Shown here piece by piece: positions 24,977 to 34,544 of a stretch of 64,000 bases of DNA. The stretch is taken from contig JBPOEV010000004.1 of the NCBI GenBank assembly GCA_051251535.1, positions 1 through 64,000 on the forward strand, in the 5' to 3' direction. This stretch comes from GCA-2746425 sp051251535 (lineage in GTDB: Bacteria; Pseudomonadota; Alphaproteobacteria; Rhizobiales; GCA-2746425). The notes beneath the pieces were generated by a model. That model did no database searches and had not been told where the DNA came from. It saw only the letters and a list, made by a program, of their open reading frames with translations. How positions within the stretch are numbered: position 1 is the stretch's first letter; each line of letters opens with the position of its first letter. The translations under genes were made by a program, and so were the position numbers.

Positions 24977-25936
24977 ATGCGTAAGAAATTGGCTGTTCTA
25001 GTCGGGGCATTGGTCTTGTTTGCAACAGGCGCGAGCGCGGAATACCCGGAAAAACCTATAAATTGGGTCTTCCCGAATAAGGCTGGTGGAGGCATTCATA
25101 ATCTCGCCTTGTCAACGCTGAACATCATTCAGGGTGATATTCCACAATCTATTAATGTTACCACGATGCCAGGTGCTGGAACCGTTGCGGGGACGCGTTT
25201 CGTGGCCGAACAACCAGCAGATGGATACACATTTCTCTTCATTCACGACGCACCTTTTCAAACCAGCGCAATGGGCTTGCTCGGCTTCGAGCTTCTCGAT
25301 CAGATGGAGCCAGTTGCGCGCGTTGCGCAGTTCTGTCTTGGTTTGTTTGCGGGCGGGGATGCGCCTTATGCGAACCTTGCGGAGTTGCAGGCTTACGCAA
25401 TTGAGCATCCAAATGAGATCAATGCTGCCATCAATATTGGGTCGCTGTCGCACATAAATATGCTGAGACTGGAAGAGGAACTTGGAATTGATCTTAATCT
25501 TGTTTCAGTTGGTGGTGGCGGCGCGGCCAGTCGTCAGGCGTTGATCTCCGGGGAGATTGATCTGATTGATAACTCGCCCACGGAAATCGGCTCTCAGGTG
25601 CGCGCAGGTGATGTTACTGCTTTGGCCTGGTACGGAAGTGAACGGCATCCGTCTTTGTCTGACCTCAGCACGATGGGCGAACAGGGGTTCCAGACTCCCC
25701 GTACAAGCTGCGCCTATGGTTATTTGTGGGGTCGCAAGGATCTTCCGCAGGAGATCAAGGACTACTGGAGCAACATCTTTACCGAAGCTTTTTCCGATCC
25801 GGCAAACCGCGATGAGTTGATGAAGCAAACCAACATGCCATCAGCGCTTTTGACAGGTGCAGAACTCGCACAGTTTTCAAAAGAAATGAACGATGAGCGC
25901 CGATCTGCGTTTGAACGCTTTGGTTTGGTCAAATAG
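24977..25936 (+). CDS. TTT transporter substrate-binding protein (TctC-like), system 1
   Basis: Periplasmic receptor of the tripartite tricarboxylate transporter family, 319 residues. The signal peptide ends near residue 23 (..ATGASA), then YPEKPINWVFPNKAGGG, the canonical TctC start. Other family marks are PGAGTVAGTRFVAEQPADGYT and the GGGGAASRQALISGEIDL loop. The start is fixed by GGGAGG before the ATG; the frame extends 26 codons upstream without a signal sequence. It heads an operon with TctB, TctA, a sulfatase and an arylsulfotransferase-like gene, so the ligand could be an organosulfate. Confidence 0.92.
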   Translation: MRKKLAVLVGALVLFATGASAEYPEKPINWVFPNKAGGGIHNLALSTLNIIQGDIPQSINVTTMPGAGTVAGTRFVAEQPADGYTFLFIHDAPFQTSAMGLLGFELLDQMEPVARVAQFCLGLFAGGDAPYANLAELQAYAIEHPNEINAAINIGSLSHINMLRLEEELGIDLNLVSVGGGGAASRQALISGEIDLIDNSPTEIGSQVRAGDVTALAWYGSERHPSLSDLSTMGEQGFQTPRTSCAYGYLWGRKDLPQEIKDYWSNIFTEAFSDPANRDELMKQTNMPSALLTGAELAQFSKEMNDERRSAFERFGLVK

Positions 25937-25946
25937 TGAAATCGTT

Positions 25947-25980
25947 GAGGAGCCGATCGGGGATACGCGTTCGGCTTCTT
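25947..25980 (+). other. Intercistronic hairpin after TctC-like gene
   Basis: Arms GAGGAGCCGA and TCGGCTTCTT pair over ten bases with two G-U pairs around a 14-base loop. No T tract. It probably protects the upstream binding-protein message. Confidence 0.5.
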
Positions 25981-26117
25981 CGATGTTGCTGCCCAAAACC
26001 TGCTGACTTACTAATCTAACTGTCGGTGAAGCTGCATTTTGATTTCAGATTATTTGACGCATCAATCACAAATGTGTTGTGGCGCGTGGCGTTAGGTGGC
26101 TGAGGAGGGGAGCTAAA

Positions 26118-26585
26118 ATGCGTGATATCTTTTCAGGCGGGTTGCTGACGGTCTTCTCTGTATTGATGTACTGGCGCGCTACTCTGATAGAAAATCCGGG
26201 CTACGATTTGCTAGGTCCAGGTTTTTTCCCAAAGCTTGCGATTGCGATGATGGGCGTATTATCGGCAATGCTGTTGTGTGTGGCAGTGTTTCGGCGGTTT
26301 CAGAACACAGAGGCTGCGGGTGACGTTGAACAGCTGAACAGGTTGCTTGCACCAGACTTCCGTCGACAAAGCCTCATTGTCCTGTTGCTGGGTATCTATG
26401 TGTTCGTTCTTATCTCAGGATTGGCAAATTTCGAGGTGGCTTCGGTCCTTTTTGTGCTGTCGGGGGGAGCCGTTTTGGCTCCGCTGCGCGTCAAGTCTCT
26501 CATCATTTTGGGCGTAACGGCCGTGCTGGCGGTTGCCGCGATTTCTTACACATTTCGCAGCATCCTTTTCGTAAACCTTCCTTAG
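26118..26585 (+). CDS. TTT transporter small membrane subunit (TctB-like), system 1
   Basis: 155 residues with four membrane spans. The N-terminus MRDIFSGGLLTVFSVLMYW and the GPGFFPKLAIAMMG segment are typical of TctB. GGAGGGGAG precedes the ATG. It pairs with the large TctA subunit that starts nine bases downstream. Confidence 0.88.
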   Translation: MRDIFSGGLLTVFSVLMYWRATLIENPGYDLLGPGFFPKLAIAMMGVLSAMLLCVAVFRRFQNTEAAGDVEQLNRLLAPDFRRQSLIVLLLGIYVFVLISGLANFEVASVLFVLSGGAVLAPLRVKSLIILGVTAVLAVAAISYTFRSILFVNLP

Positions 26586-26594
26586 TGAGCGGGT

Positions 26595-28097
26595 ATGAAC
26601 GACCTTCTTAATTCTCTTGCATACATGGTTGAGCCGATGCCGATGCTTTACTGCATCATTGGCGTGGTTGCCGGGGTCGTTGTCGGCGCTATTCCGGGGC
26701 TGGGTGGCGGCATGTTGATGGCGCTGGTCCTACCTGCAACGTTTGCGATGGATAATCTGCTCGCCCAGGTGCTGCTGATCGGCATTTATGTGGGCGGTGT
26801 GACAGGTGGCCTGTCATCGGCTGTCTTGATTGGTGTGCCGGGGACCCCAGCTGCTGTCATGACGGCGATTGACGGCAACGCGATGGCACGAAAAGGGCTT
26901 GCTGCACGAGCGCTTTCTATCGGGATCATGGCCTCCCTGTTTGGAGGCATCGTGTCGTGGCTGATACTGGCTGGACTGTCTGCGCCATTGGCACGACTGG
27001 CATCACAGCTTCAAAGCTTTGACTATTTCGTATTCATAGCGCTCGGCCTGATCCTGATTGCATTTGCAGGGCAGGGCTCTGTGCTCAAGTCTCTCATTTC
27101 TGGTGCTCTTGGTATCAGTCTGGCTCTGGTTGGTTTCGACAGTATTTCAGCGACAAACCGGTTTACGTTCGGAGTTCCCTCGCTGTCAAACGGGTTTGAT
27201 CTCCTGGCAGTTTTGATTGGCGCATTTGCCGTGCGTCAGATGCTGGTTGATTCAAGTGATGGGCGGCCTGTTGTGCAGCAGACTTCAGCACGGCTTCCGG
27301 AAATTTTGCACGAGCTTGGGCGACCATTCCGCCATTTTGGCAATTTGATCAGATCATCTCTCATCGGCACAATCATTGGGCTCATGCCAGGTATTGGCGC
27401 AAATATTGGTGCAATTGTCGCTTATTCAGCCGCCAAAGGACTATCCAAAAACCGTGAGGACTTCGGCCACGGCAGTGAAGAGGCTCTTGTGGCCTCAGAA
27501 AGCGGAAACAACGCAACAGTTGGTGGCGCGCTTGTGCCAATGATCGCATTGGGCATTCCGGGCTCCGGTCAGGATGTATTGCTGATGGCTGCACTCATTT
27601 TGCACCAGATTCAGCCGGGACCGCTTCTTGTTTCAGAGCATCCAGACGTGTTTTACGGGATTATTTCAACCTATCTGGTCGCCAATATTGTCACCTTGTT
27701 CGTGATGGTTTTGTCCGTGCGCTATCTTCGCTCGGTTCTTTCAGTGCCCAAATATCTGTTGGTTCCACTCGTACTCATGATGTGCACCGTTGGTGTTATC
27801 TCGACAAACAATCGGGTCGAAGACACAGCAATCATGTTTGCCTTCGGCGTGCTTGGCCTGTTCATGTCCTGGTTCCGGTTTCCGCTCGCACCGTTTGTTA
27901 TCGGCTTCATTCTTGCGCCCTTGGCAGAAGAGCGGTTGCGAACCGCAGCAGGAACCGCACGTGGTAACTGGCTTGAATTGTTGATGACGCCGGTCCCATT
28001 GGCCGCCATTGCAATTCTGATTGTCATTGGGCTGACATCTTTGATTGGCCGAAAACATTTCCGGACCGAGATGGGCACGCAGCCAAAAAAACCATAA
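26595..28097 (+). CDS. TTT transporter large membrane subunit (TctA-like), system 1
   Basis: 500-residue integral membrane protein with about 11-12 spans. The first conserved loop is GAIPGLGGGMLMALVLPATF and the second is IGLMPGIGANIGAIVAY with a following ASESGNNATVGGALVPMIALGIPGSG, both hallmarks of the family. It carries the ion-coupled substrate path. The sulfatase gene begins 36 bases downstream on the same strand. Confidence 0.93.
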   Translation: MNDLLNSLAYMVEPMPMLYCIIGVVAGVVVGAIPGLGGGMLMALVLPATFAMDNLLAQVLLIGIYVGGVTGGLSSAVLIGVPGTPAAVMTAIDGNAMARKGLAARALSIGIMASLFGGIVSWLILAGLSAPLARLASQLQSFDYFVFIALGLILIAFAGQGSVLKSLISGALGISLALVGFDSISATNRFTFGVPSLSNGFDLLAVLIGAFAVRQMLVDSSDGRPVVQQTSARLPEILHELGRPFRHFGNLIRSSLIGTIIGLMPGIGANIGAIVAYSAAKGLSKNREDFGHGSEEALVASESGNNATVGGALVPMIALGIPGSGQDVLLMAALILHQIQPGPLLVSEHPDVFYGIISTYLVANIVTLFVMVLSVRYLRSVLSVPKYLLVPLVLMMCTVGVISTNNRVEDTAIMFAFGVLGLFMSWFRFPLAPFVIGFILAPLAEERLRTAAGTARGNWLELLMTPVPLAAIAILIVIGLTSLIGRKHFRTEMGTQPKKP

Positions 28098-28133
28098 CGA
28101 AAATCAAATGTCATCAGATCTGAAAGTCAGCTC

Positions 28134-29738
28134 ATGCGCCAACCGAATTTTCTACTGTTCATGACCGATCAGCAACGGGCTGATCATTTGGGTTGTTACG
28201 GCAATTCGATTGTTCAAACCCCCAATATTGACGGGATCGCAGAGCGTGGACGCCGCTTTGACAAGTTTTATGTGGCATGTCCGATCTGCATGCCAAACCG
28301 CATTGCCATGATGACGGGCAGAATGCCCGGTACCAACGGGTCGCGGCATAATGGTATTCCACTTGATCTTGAGGCTGTGACATTTGTCGATTTGCTTCGA
28401 TCTGCAGGTTACAAGACTGCCCTGATTGGCAAGAGTCACCTTCAGAACATGACCGGTCGTCCCGTCAGCGATGATGCCAGCCAGCAAAAAGCTGGTCTGG
28501 CGGAGCCGCCTGAAGACCTTGGTGACGCCGTTCGCGAACGGAGGACTGGGCCAGCATATGAAGCGGAGATGATGAAGCAGTGGGCTGAAAATCCGGATCG
28601 AGAAATCAGACTTCCCTATTACGGATTTGACCATGTGCGCTTTGCAAACGGACATGGAGATCAGGTTCACGGTCACTATGACCGCTGGCTGCAGGAAAGG
28701 CACACCAATCCGGAAGCCTTGCGCGGCCCAGAGGCAGCCCTGGAAACGCCGGGATTGCGGGCGCCGCAAGCGTGGCGCACCTCAGTACCTGAAGAGCTTT
28801 ACCCAACCAGCTACGTAGCAGATGAAACACTCTCGTTTCTGGATGAGGTGGCAAAAGGTGATGAGAACCAACCATTTTTTATTCAATGTTCCTTTCCTGA
28901 TCCGCATCATCCGTTTACGCCCCCGGGGCGTTATTTTGATTTATACGATCCCAATGACATACCGCTCCCCGAAACTTTCAAGACGATTGGAAAGGATGAG
29001 CATCCATTCCTCAATGCGTTGCGGTCCGATACACTCAACGACAAAGCTGACGATGCTGGGCCCAGACCCTTTGTGATGACAGATGCAGATGCGACCCGGC
29101 AGATCATCGCTTTGACCTACGGCATGATAACCATGGTTGACGATGCCATCGGGCGTATTCTGGAAAAATTGAGAGCGTGCGGCCTTGATGAAAATACAAT
29201 TGTCATTTTCACCAGTGACCACGGTGACTTCATGGGAGATCACGGATTGATGTTGAAGCATGGGCTTCATTATGATGGTGTTTTGCGCGTCCCCTTTATC
29301 TGGTCTGAGCCTGACGACGCAGGCGCCAGCGTCAGTCAACAACTGAGCGGTACAATTGATATTGGCACAACGATATTGGCGCGTGCCGGCTTGGCACCTC
29401 AAAACGGGTCACAGGGGATGGATATCATATCCGGGACCGGCTCCGACGAATTGGCATTCCGGAAGGGCATGCTGGTGGAAGAGGACGAATTGGGCATCCA
29501 TCTTGGCAGAGTCGAGGGCATGCGGACACGCACCTTTGTGACCGGGAGATGGAGATTGAGCCTGTTCGATGGCATGGACTATGGCGAGCTTTTTGATCGC
29601 GAAATTGACCCGGGTGAGACCCAAAACCTCTGGAACTCGCCTGCGCATGCGCAGCCCCGTGCCGAACTGATGGAGTTAATGCTTCGAGAGATGATACGCC
29701 TCGGCGATACTGCGCCAAGGCCCACACACGTAGCTTAA
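28134..29738 (+). CDS. Sulfatase (alkaline-phosphatase superfamily), cytoplasmic
   Basis: 534 residues with no signal peptide. The N-terminal metal motif is FMTDQQRADHLGCYG. The active-site motif is ACPICMPNR at residues 49-56, fitting C-x-P-x-R with Cys52 as the residue normally converted to formylglycine; asparagine replaces the usual serine or alanine before Arg. A second metal site reads TSDHGDFMGDHG. It would hydrolyse a sulfate (possibly phosphonate) ester inside the cell after uptake by the adjacent TTT system. The ribosome-binding site is weak. Only 13 bases separate it from the next gene. Confidence 0.9.
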   Translation: MRQPNFLLFMTDQQRADHLGCYGNSIVQTPNIDGIAERGRRFDKFYVACPICMPNRIAMMTGRMPGTNGSRHNGIPLDLEAVTFVDLLRSAGYKTALIGKSHLQNMTGRPVSDDASQQKAGLAEPPEDLGDAVRERRTGPAYEAEMMKQWAENPDREIRLPYYGFDHVRFANGHGDQVHGHYDRWLQERHTNPEALRGPEAALETPGLRAPQAWRTSVPEELYPTSYVADETLSFLDEVAKGDENQPFFIQCSFPDPHHPFTPPGRYFDLYDPNDIPLPETFKTIGKDEHPFLNALRSDTLNDKADDAGPRPFVMTDADATRQIIALTYGMITMVDDAIGRILEKLRACGLDENTIVIFTSDHGDFMGDHGLMLKHGLHYDGVLRVPFIWSEPDDAGASVSQQLSGTIDIGTTILARAGLAPQNGSQGMDIISGTGSDELAFRKGMLVEEDELGIHLGRVEGMRTRTFVTGRWRLSLFDGMDYGELFDREIDPGETQNLWNSPAHAQPRAELMELMLREMIRLGDTAPRPTHVA

Positions 29739-29751
29739 AAAGAGTACAGCC

Positions 29752-30816
29752 ATGCGTCAGAGAACGACTGGTCTTTGGGAATACGACAGGAACCAGGCGA
29801 CTGAAGGCTTTACCCTGATCAGCCCGCTTCATACCCATAAGACTTACCTCATCGATATGGGCGGCCAGGTGGTTCATTCCTGGTCACACCCGTTCGTTCC
29901 CGGAAACTATGCCTATCTGTTGGAAAACGGCAATCTGCTGTGGTCGGGCGAAACACCCGATGGCCCCCGACCGGGTGGCGGCAAGGGTGGCCTTTTGCGC
30001 GAATACAGTTGGGAAGGCAACATTGTGTGGGAACATGCCGATGATCGCCAGCACCATGACTTCAGACGGCTTTCGAACGGAAACACGGTTTATCTGGGAT
30101 GGGAACAAATGCCTGGAGAGGCTGCGCTTCGTGTTCGAGGTGCTGAACCGGGTACAGAAGATGATCAGGGGCTTATCTGGGGCGATTTCCTGCGTGAGGT
30201 AACGCCTGATGGAGAAACCGTCTGGGAATGGCATACGCATTCCGGCATGCAGATCGAAAAGTTCCCTTTGCACGCCATGAGCACGAGAAAAGAGTTCCTT
30301 CACACCAATGCGGTGACGGAATTGCCAAACGGCGATTTTATGGTGAGCTTTCGTAAAAACAGTTGCATTGCAATTATAGAAAAAGCGACCTCGCAACTGG
30401 TTTGGCATCATCAGGATGACAGTTGGGGGCAGCAGCATGATTGCACGATGCTTCAGAACGGAAACATTCTTCTGTTTGCAAATGGATTGCACGTTCCGGG
30501 CGGCGTACCATTTTCCCGTGTTGTTGAATTTGATCCGGAATCCGGGCGGGAAGTCTGGACATATAAGGGCGCGCCGCCATACACTTTTTTCAGTCCTAAT
30601 ATCAGCGGCGTTCAGAGGCTTTGGAGCGGAAACACTTTGATCTGCGAAGGTTTGAACGGGCGCATATTTGAAGTCACGTCCAGTGGCAATATTGTGTGGG
30701 AGTTTGTGGCGCCGTGGTTTGGTCCGTTCATGGGAGGTGAGTCCAATTCGGTCTTCCGAGCCTATCGATATGCAGCGGATTCAGCGCAAATCAGAGGACG
30801 ACTTGGGTCTAACTGA
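29752..30816 (+). CDS. Arylsulfotransferase-like (ASST) beta-propeller protein
   Basis: 354 residues, lacking the signal peptide and N-terminal domain of the classical 570-600-residue periplasmic ASST enzymes. It resembles the shorter Arylsulfotran_2 group. Repeated blade motifs of the form H-x4-L-x-NGN are readable: HDFRRLSNGNTVYLGW, HTNAVTELPNGDFMVSFR and HDCTMLQNGNILLF, and the protein starts and ends with W-rich strands. Classical members move sulfate from one aryl ester to another without PAPS; whether this one does is unknown. It sits directly after the sulfatase, suggesting that both act on the same organosulfate. Confidence 0.8.
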   Translation: MRQRTTGLWEYDRNQATEGFTLISPLHTHKTYLIDMGGQVVHSWSHPFVPGNYAYLLENGNLLWSGETPDGPRPGGGKGGLLREYSWEGNIVWEHADDRQHHDFRRLSNGNTVYLGWEQMPGEAALRVRGAEPGTEDDQGLIWGDFLREVTPDGETVWEWHTHSGMQIEKFPLHAMSTRKEFLHTNAVTELPNGDFMVSFRKNSCIAIIEKATSQLVWHHQDDSWGQQHDCTMLQNGNILLFANGLHVPGGVPFSRVVEFDPESGREVWTYKGAPPYTFFSPNISGVQRLWSGNTLICEGLNGRIFEVTSSGNIVWEFVAPWFGPFMGGESNSVFRAYRYAADSAQIRGRLGSN

Positions 30817-30897
30817 GTGTTTCAAGCTGCTGGCAGGGCGATGGTGCTCATTCTATGGCTCAACAATCATGGAAATTGCTTCAGGGAATTGTCAGTG

Positions 30898-31665
30898 ATG
30901 CAAAGTCTTGCTCGTGGTCTGAGTGTTCTTGATTTTATCGCACGCAGCGAAGGTGTCACCTTCACTGCAATTGTGGAGGCCACGGGCCTGTCGAAGGCTG
31001 TCGTCCACAGGATCGTTGCCGAGCTTTTGCGCAGTGGTTTTGTATTCCGCAATCGATCCAACAAGAAATTTTTCGGGGCACCGTTGATTGCCGCGTCGCC
31101 CAGTGGGTCCTACGCCAGGATTCTCCTCAGCGCAGCGTCACAGCCAATGGACTGGCTGGTGAAGAAAATTTCCTGGCCGTCAGATCTGTTTATCCATGAA
31201 GGACGGCAGATGGTGATGATTGAATCCAGCCGGCCATCCTCTCCGTTTCACCTGCGGTGGAGCCGTATTGGCAGAAATGCACCGATGTTGTTGTCTTCGG
31301 TTGGTCGGGCGTTGCTGGCGGCAATGCCGCCGGAAGAACGCCAGACGATATATGACGAATTGAAAGCGGAAGGCGAATGGAAGAGCCAGATTGGTTGGCT
31401 GAAGCGTCCACTGGATCACATTATCGATGAGGCCTCGGAACGCGGATATGCTGAACGCGAACGCAGCTTTGCCGGTCCGGTTTTGGAACGCAGCGGCGAG
31501 ACCTCCTTTGCAGTTGCGATAAGGGCAGGCAGCGTCATCATCGGGGCAATAAACATATGGTGGCCATCTTCGGCAGATTCTGATCGGACATTCATCTCCA
31601 AATTCAAAGAACCGCTCCTGGAATGCCGATCTATGATTGAAGCCAATCTTATTGCTAACGATTGA
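30898..31665 (+). CDS. IclR family regulator
   Basis: 255 residues. The N-terminal winged helix-turn-helix reads VTFTAIVEATGLSKAVVHRI and the C-terminal effector domain has the usual SRPSSPFHLRW and ERSFAGPVLERSGET regions. The ATG with GGGA upstream was chosen; the frame extends 27 codons upstream. It is the last gene of the TTT-sulfatase run, on the same strand. The AGTTCCGC palindrome ahead of the TctC gene is the likely target. Confidence 0.88.
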   Translation: MQSLARGLSVLDFIARSEGVTFTAIVEATGLSKAVVHRIVAELLRSGFVFRNRSNKKFFGAPLIAASPSGSYARILLSAASQPMDWLVKKISWPSDLFIHEGRQMVMIESSRPSSPFHLRWSRIGRNAPMLLSSVGRALLAAMPPEERQTIYDELKAEGEWKSQIGWLKRPLDHIIDEASERGYAERERSFAGPVLERSGETSFAVAIRAGSVIIGAINIWWPSSADSDRTFISKFKEPLLECRSMIEANLIAND

Positions 31666-31764
31666 AACATCCGTCAAAAATGCTGACTGGCCTTTTGGGG
31701 TTTCTCCAACTCTTTTGCAGCGCAGCAACTTGCGCGTTTTCTCATGATCCGGTAATCGCTTATC

Positions 31765-33321
31765 ATGACAACACACCCAGATTCCATATTGATCGTCGAT
31801 TTCGGCTCTCAGGTAACCCAGCTTATTGCAAGACGGGTACGTGAGGCCGGGATTTATTGCGAAATTGCACCGTTTCAGGCGGCTGAAGAAGCATTTGAAC
31901 GGATGCAGCCGAAAGGCGTGATCTTTTCAGGCGGCCCGGCGTCGACCTCCGAAATTGATTCCCCCCGTGCACCTGACATTGTCTTTGACAGTGGCGTGCC
32001 CATTTTGGGGATATGCTACGGTCAAATGGCCATGTGCGTGCAGACCGGTGGTAAAGCGGAAGGGTCGGATCATCGCGAGTTTGGACGCGCCTTTGTTGAT
32101 GTCAAAAAGGCATCTCCCTTGTTTGATGGCGTCTGGGAGACCGGCAGCAGCCACCAGGTTTGGATGAGCCATGGAGACCGGGTGATCTCATTGCCGGAAG
32201 GTTTTGAGGTTCTGGCGGTGTCCGAAGGGGCGCCCTATGCAGCTTATGCCAATGAAGCCAAAAAATATTACGGTGTGATGTTCCACCCCGAAGTGGTGCA
32301 TACGCCGGATGGCGGCAAGCTTCTGTCCAATTTTGTGCACAAGATTGTCGGGCTTGAAACCAATTGGAGCATGGCTGGTTATCGCGAAAGAGCGGTTCAG
32401 ACCATTCGCGATCAGGTGGGCGATGGGCGTGTTATCTGCGCGTTGTCAGGCGGTGTGGATTCATCGGTTGCTGCGCTGCTGATCCATGAAGCTATTGGTG
32501 ATCAGCTGAATTGTATTCTGGTTGATCATGGTCTGATGCGCAAGGACGAGGCTGCCGGAGTGGTGGCCATGTTTGAAGAGCATTACGATCTGAACCTGAA
32601 ACTTGTCGATGCGTCAGATCGGTTTATCGATGCGCTGGAAGGTGAAGCAGACCCTGAGACGAAGCGCAAAACCATTGGACGCCTGTTCATTGAAGTTTTT
32701 GAGGAAGAGGCCACGGCCATTGGCGGAGCAGACTTTCTGGCGCAGGGCACGCTCTATCCCGATGTGATTGAAAGTGTTTCGTTTAGTGGCGGCCCGTCGG
32801 TCACCATTAAGTCGCATCACAACGTTGGTGGTTTGCCAGAGCGCATGAATATGCAACTCGTCGAACCGTTGCGCGAATTGTTCAAGGATGAGGTGAGGGC
32901 ACTTGGCCGTGAATTGGGCCTGCCAGACAGTTTTGTCGGGCGTCATCCGTTCCCGGGTCCTGGCCTTGCCATTCGCTGCCCGGGCGGCGTGACACGAGAA
33001 AAGCTGACCATTTTGCGTCAAGCCGATGCCATCTATCTGGATGAAATCCGCAAGGCGGGTCTGTATGATACGATCTGGCAGGCATTTGCAGTGTTGCTTC
33101 CCGTCCAGACCGTCGGCGTCATGGGCGATGGCCGAACTTATGAATCCGTTTGTGCCTTGCGTGCCGTCACTTCTGTGGACGGAATGACCGCCGATTTTTA
33201 CCACTACGATATGAATTTTCTGGGCCGTGCTGCGACCCGGATCATCAATGAGGTGCGGGGTATCAACCGCGTGGTTTATGATATTACCTCAAAGCCTCCA
33301 GGCACGATTGAGTGGGAATGA
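31765..33321 (+). CDS. guaA: GMP synthase (glutamine-hydrolysing)
   Basis: 518 residues, full length. It converts XMP to GMP with glutamine and ATP. The N-terminal class I amidotransferase domain has the cysteine in LGICYGQM and the His-Glu pair in MFHPEVVHT. The ATP pyrophosphatase loop is ALSGGVDSSVAALL. The C-terminal dimerisation domain ends in the conserved TSKPPGTIEWE. No neighbour shares the pathway; it is a chromosomal housekeeping anchor. The ATG has a poor ribosome-binding site. Confidence 0.97.
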   Translation: MTTHPDSILIVDFGSQVTQLIARRVREAGIYCEIAPFQAAEEAFERMQPKGVIFSGGPASTSEIDSPRAPDIVFDSGVPILGICYGQMAMCVQTGGKAEGSDHREFGRAFVDVKKASPLFDGVWETGSSHQVWMSHGDRVISLPEGFEVLAVSEGAPYAAYANEAKKYYGVMFHPEVVHTPDGGKLLSNFVHKIVGLETNWSMAGYRERAVQTIRDQVGDGRVICALSGGVDSSVAALLIHEAIGDQLNCILVDHGLMRKDEAAGVVAMFEEHYDLNLKLVDASDRFIDALEGEADPETKRKTIGRLFIEVFEEEATAIGGADFLAQGTLYPDVIESVSFSGGPSVTIKSHHNVGGLPERMNMQLVEPLRELFKDEVRALGRELGLPDSFVGRHPFPGPGLAIRCPGGVTREKLTILRQADAIYLDEIRKAGLYDTIWQAFAVLLPVQTVGVMGDGRTYESVCALRAVTSVDGMTADFYHYDMNFLGRAATRIINEVRGINRVVYDITSKPPGTIEWE

Positions 33322-33347
33322 ACCCAGGCGTGTTGTGGTCACCGCAA

Positions 33348-34541
33348 TCATTTTGTTTTGCGAATTGTTGCGTCTTTGCGTGACCAAAGCTCTTCTTTCA
33401 GCTCAATGCCGTGACCATGGGCTGGATTCAGTTTGATCATCCCGCGTTCGACGATCGGTATTCCTTGCGCCAACTCGGGATACCAACCTGTGTAGAAGGC
33501 GCGGACGCTTTCCTGTATCAGCGCGTTTTTCAGATGCATCGACAGATGGGAGGACGCGGCGTAAACGACCGGCCCGGTGCAGTCGTGCGGCGCAACAGGA
33601 ACTTTGTAGGCTTCGGCCATGCCAGCAATCTTGCGCGCTTCGGTGACGCCGCCGCACCATGATAAGTCCAGCATGACAACACCGGCAGCGCCTGTTTCCA
33701 GATAAGCTCGGAAGGCGGCCGTGCCATTTAACGTTTCAGAGGCGCAAATCCAAGTTTTGCACGCTGTCGCATACTCTGCTAGGTCGCCGGGTGTATCCAA
33801 CCGAAACGGGTCTTCATGCCAATAGGTCTTGAAGGGCACCAATTCTTGCGCAAGCCGCTTTGCCATAGGCAGTGACCATAGTGAGTGGAATTCGACCATG
33901 ATATCCATTTCATCGCCGACTGCGTCTCGTATCTGTTGGAATGGCTTGAGGGCGGTGCGCAATTCCTGCGACGTGATATCCAGGCCGCCCGAGCGTTCGG
34001 CGGCGACATCGAAGGGCCAGATTTTCATGGCGGTTATGCCATCATCAAGCAGCGATTTGGCGAGCGTGCCAGCGTCCGTCAGAAAGGCCTCAAGGTCTTC
34101 ATAAGGGCCGTCGCTTTCACCGGTGTTCCAATTCTTTACCGATTGGCCTTCGCGGTTTCGGACATATTTGTAGCCAGCACAGGTGTTGTAAGTGCGGATT
34201 GCATCACGAGACCGCCCGCCCAGTGCGTCGGCCAGCGGCAGGTTCATTGCTTTGGCAAATAAATCCCATAGCGCAATGTCGAGCGCAGAATAGGCACGCG
34301 TTTCAACGCCCGCACCGCGCCAGCCAATATAATCGCCCAACTGATTGATGCAGTCCTGAAGGTGTATTGGATTTTTTCCCAGCAGTCGTGGCGCGCACCA
34401 ATCATGGATATAGGCTTCCACTGCGGATGCCCCAAAAAAGGTCTCGCCAAGCCCGATGAGGCCTTCATCAGTCTCGACCACCACCCAGATGATATTGGCA
34501 AACTCATCAAGTCGGAGCGTCTTTATGGCAGTGATTTTCAT
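33348..34541 (-). CDS. Enolase-superfamily dehydratase/racemase (mandelate racemase group)
   Basis: 397 residues with the N-terminal capping domain and C-terminal barrel of the mandelate racemase/muconate lactonising group. Likely catalytic and metal residues are in TAMKIWPFD (Lys), VEFHSLW (Glu, His), YWHEDPF (Glu), ASETLNG (Glu), DLSWCGG (Asp) and PHDCTGP (His), a pattern seen in acid-sugar dehydratases. It lies three bases after the TRAP large permease, so it is the enzyme of that transporter operon and probably acts on the imported sugar acid. The precise sugar acid is not readable. It is convergent with guaA. Confidence 0.88.
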   Translation of the reverse strand: MKITAIKTLRLDEFANIIWVVVETDEGLIGLGETFFGASAVEAYIHDWCAPRLLGKNPIHLQDCINQLGDYIGWRGAGVETRAYSALDIALWDLFAKAMNLPLADALGGRSRDAIRTYNTCAGYKYVRNREGQSVKNWNTGESDGPYEDLEAFLTDAGTLAKSLLDDGITAMKIWPFDVAAERSGGLDITSQELRTALKPFQQIRDAVGDEMDIMVEFHSLWSLPMAKRLAQELVPFKTYWHEDPFRLDTPGDLAEYATACKTWICASETLNGTAAFRAYLETGAAGVVMLDLSWCGGVTEARKIAGMAEAYKVPVAPHDCTGPVVYAASSHLSMHLKNALIQESVRAFYTGWYPELAQGIPIVERGMIKLNPAHGHGIELKEELWSRKDATIRKTK

Positions 34542-34544
34542 ATC

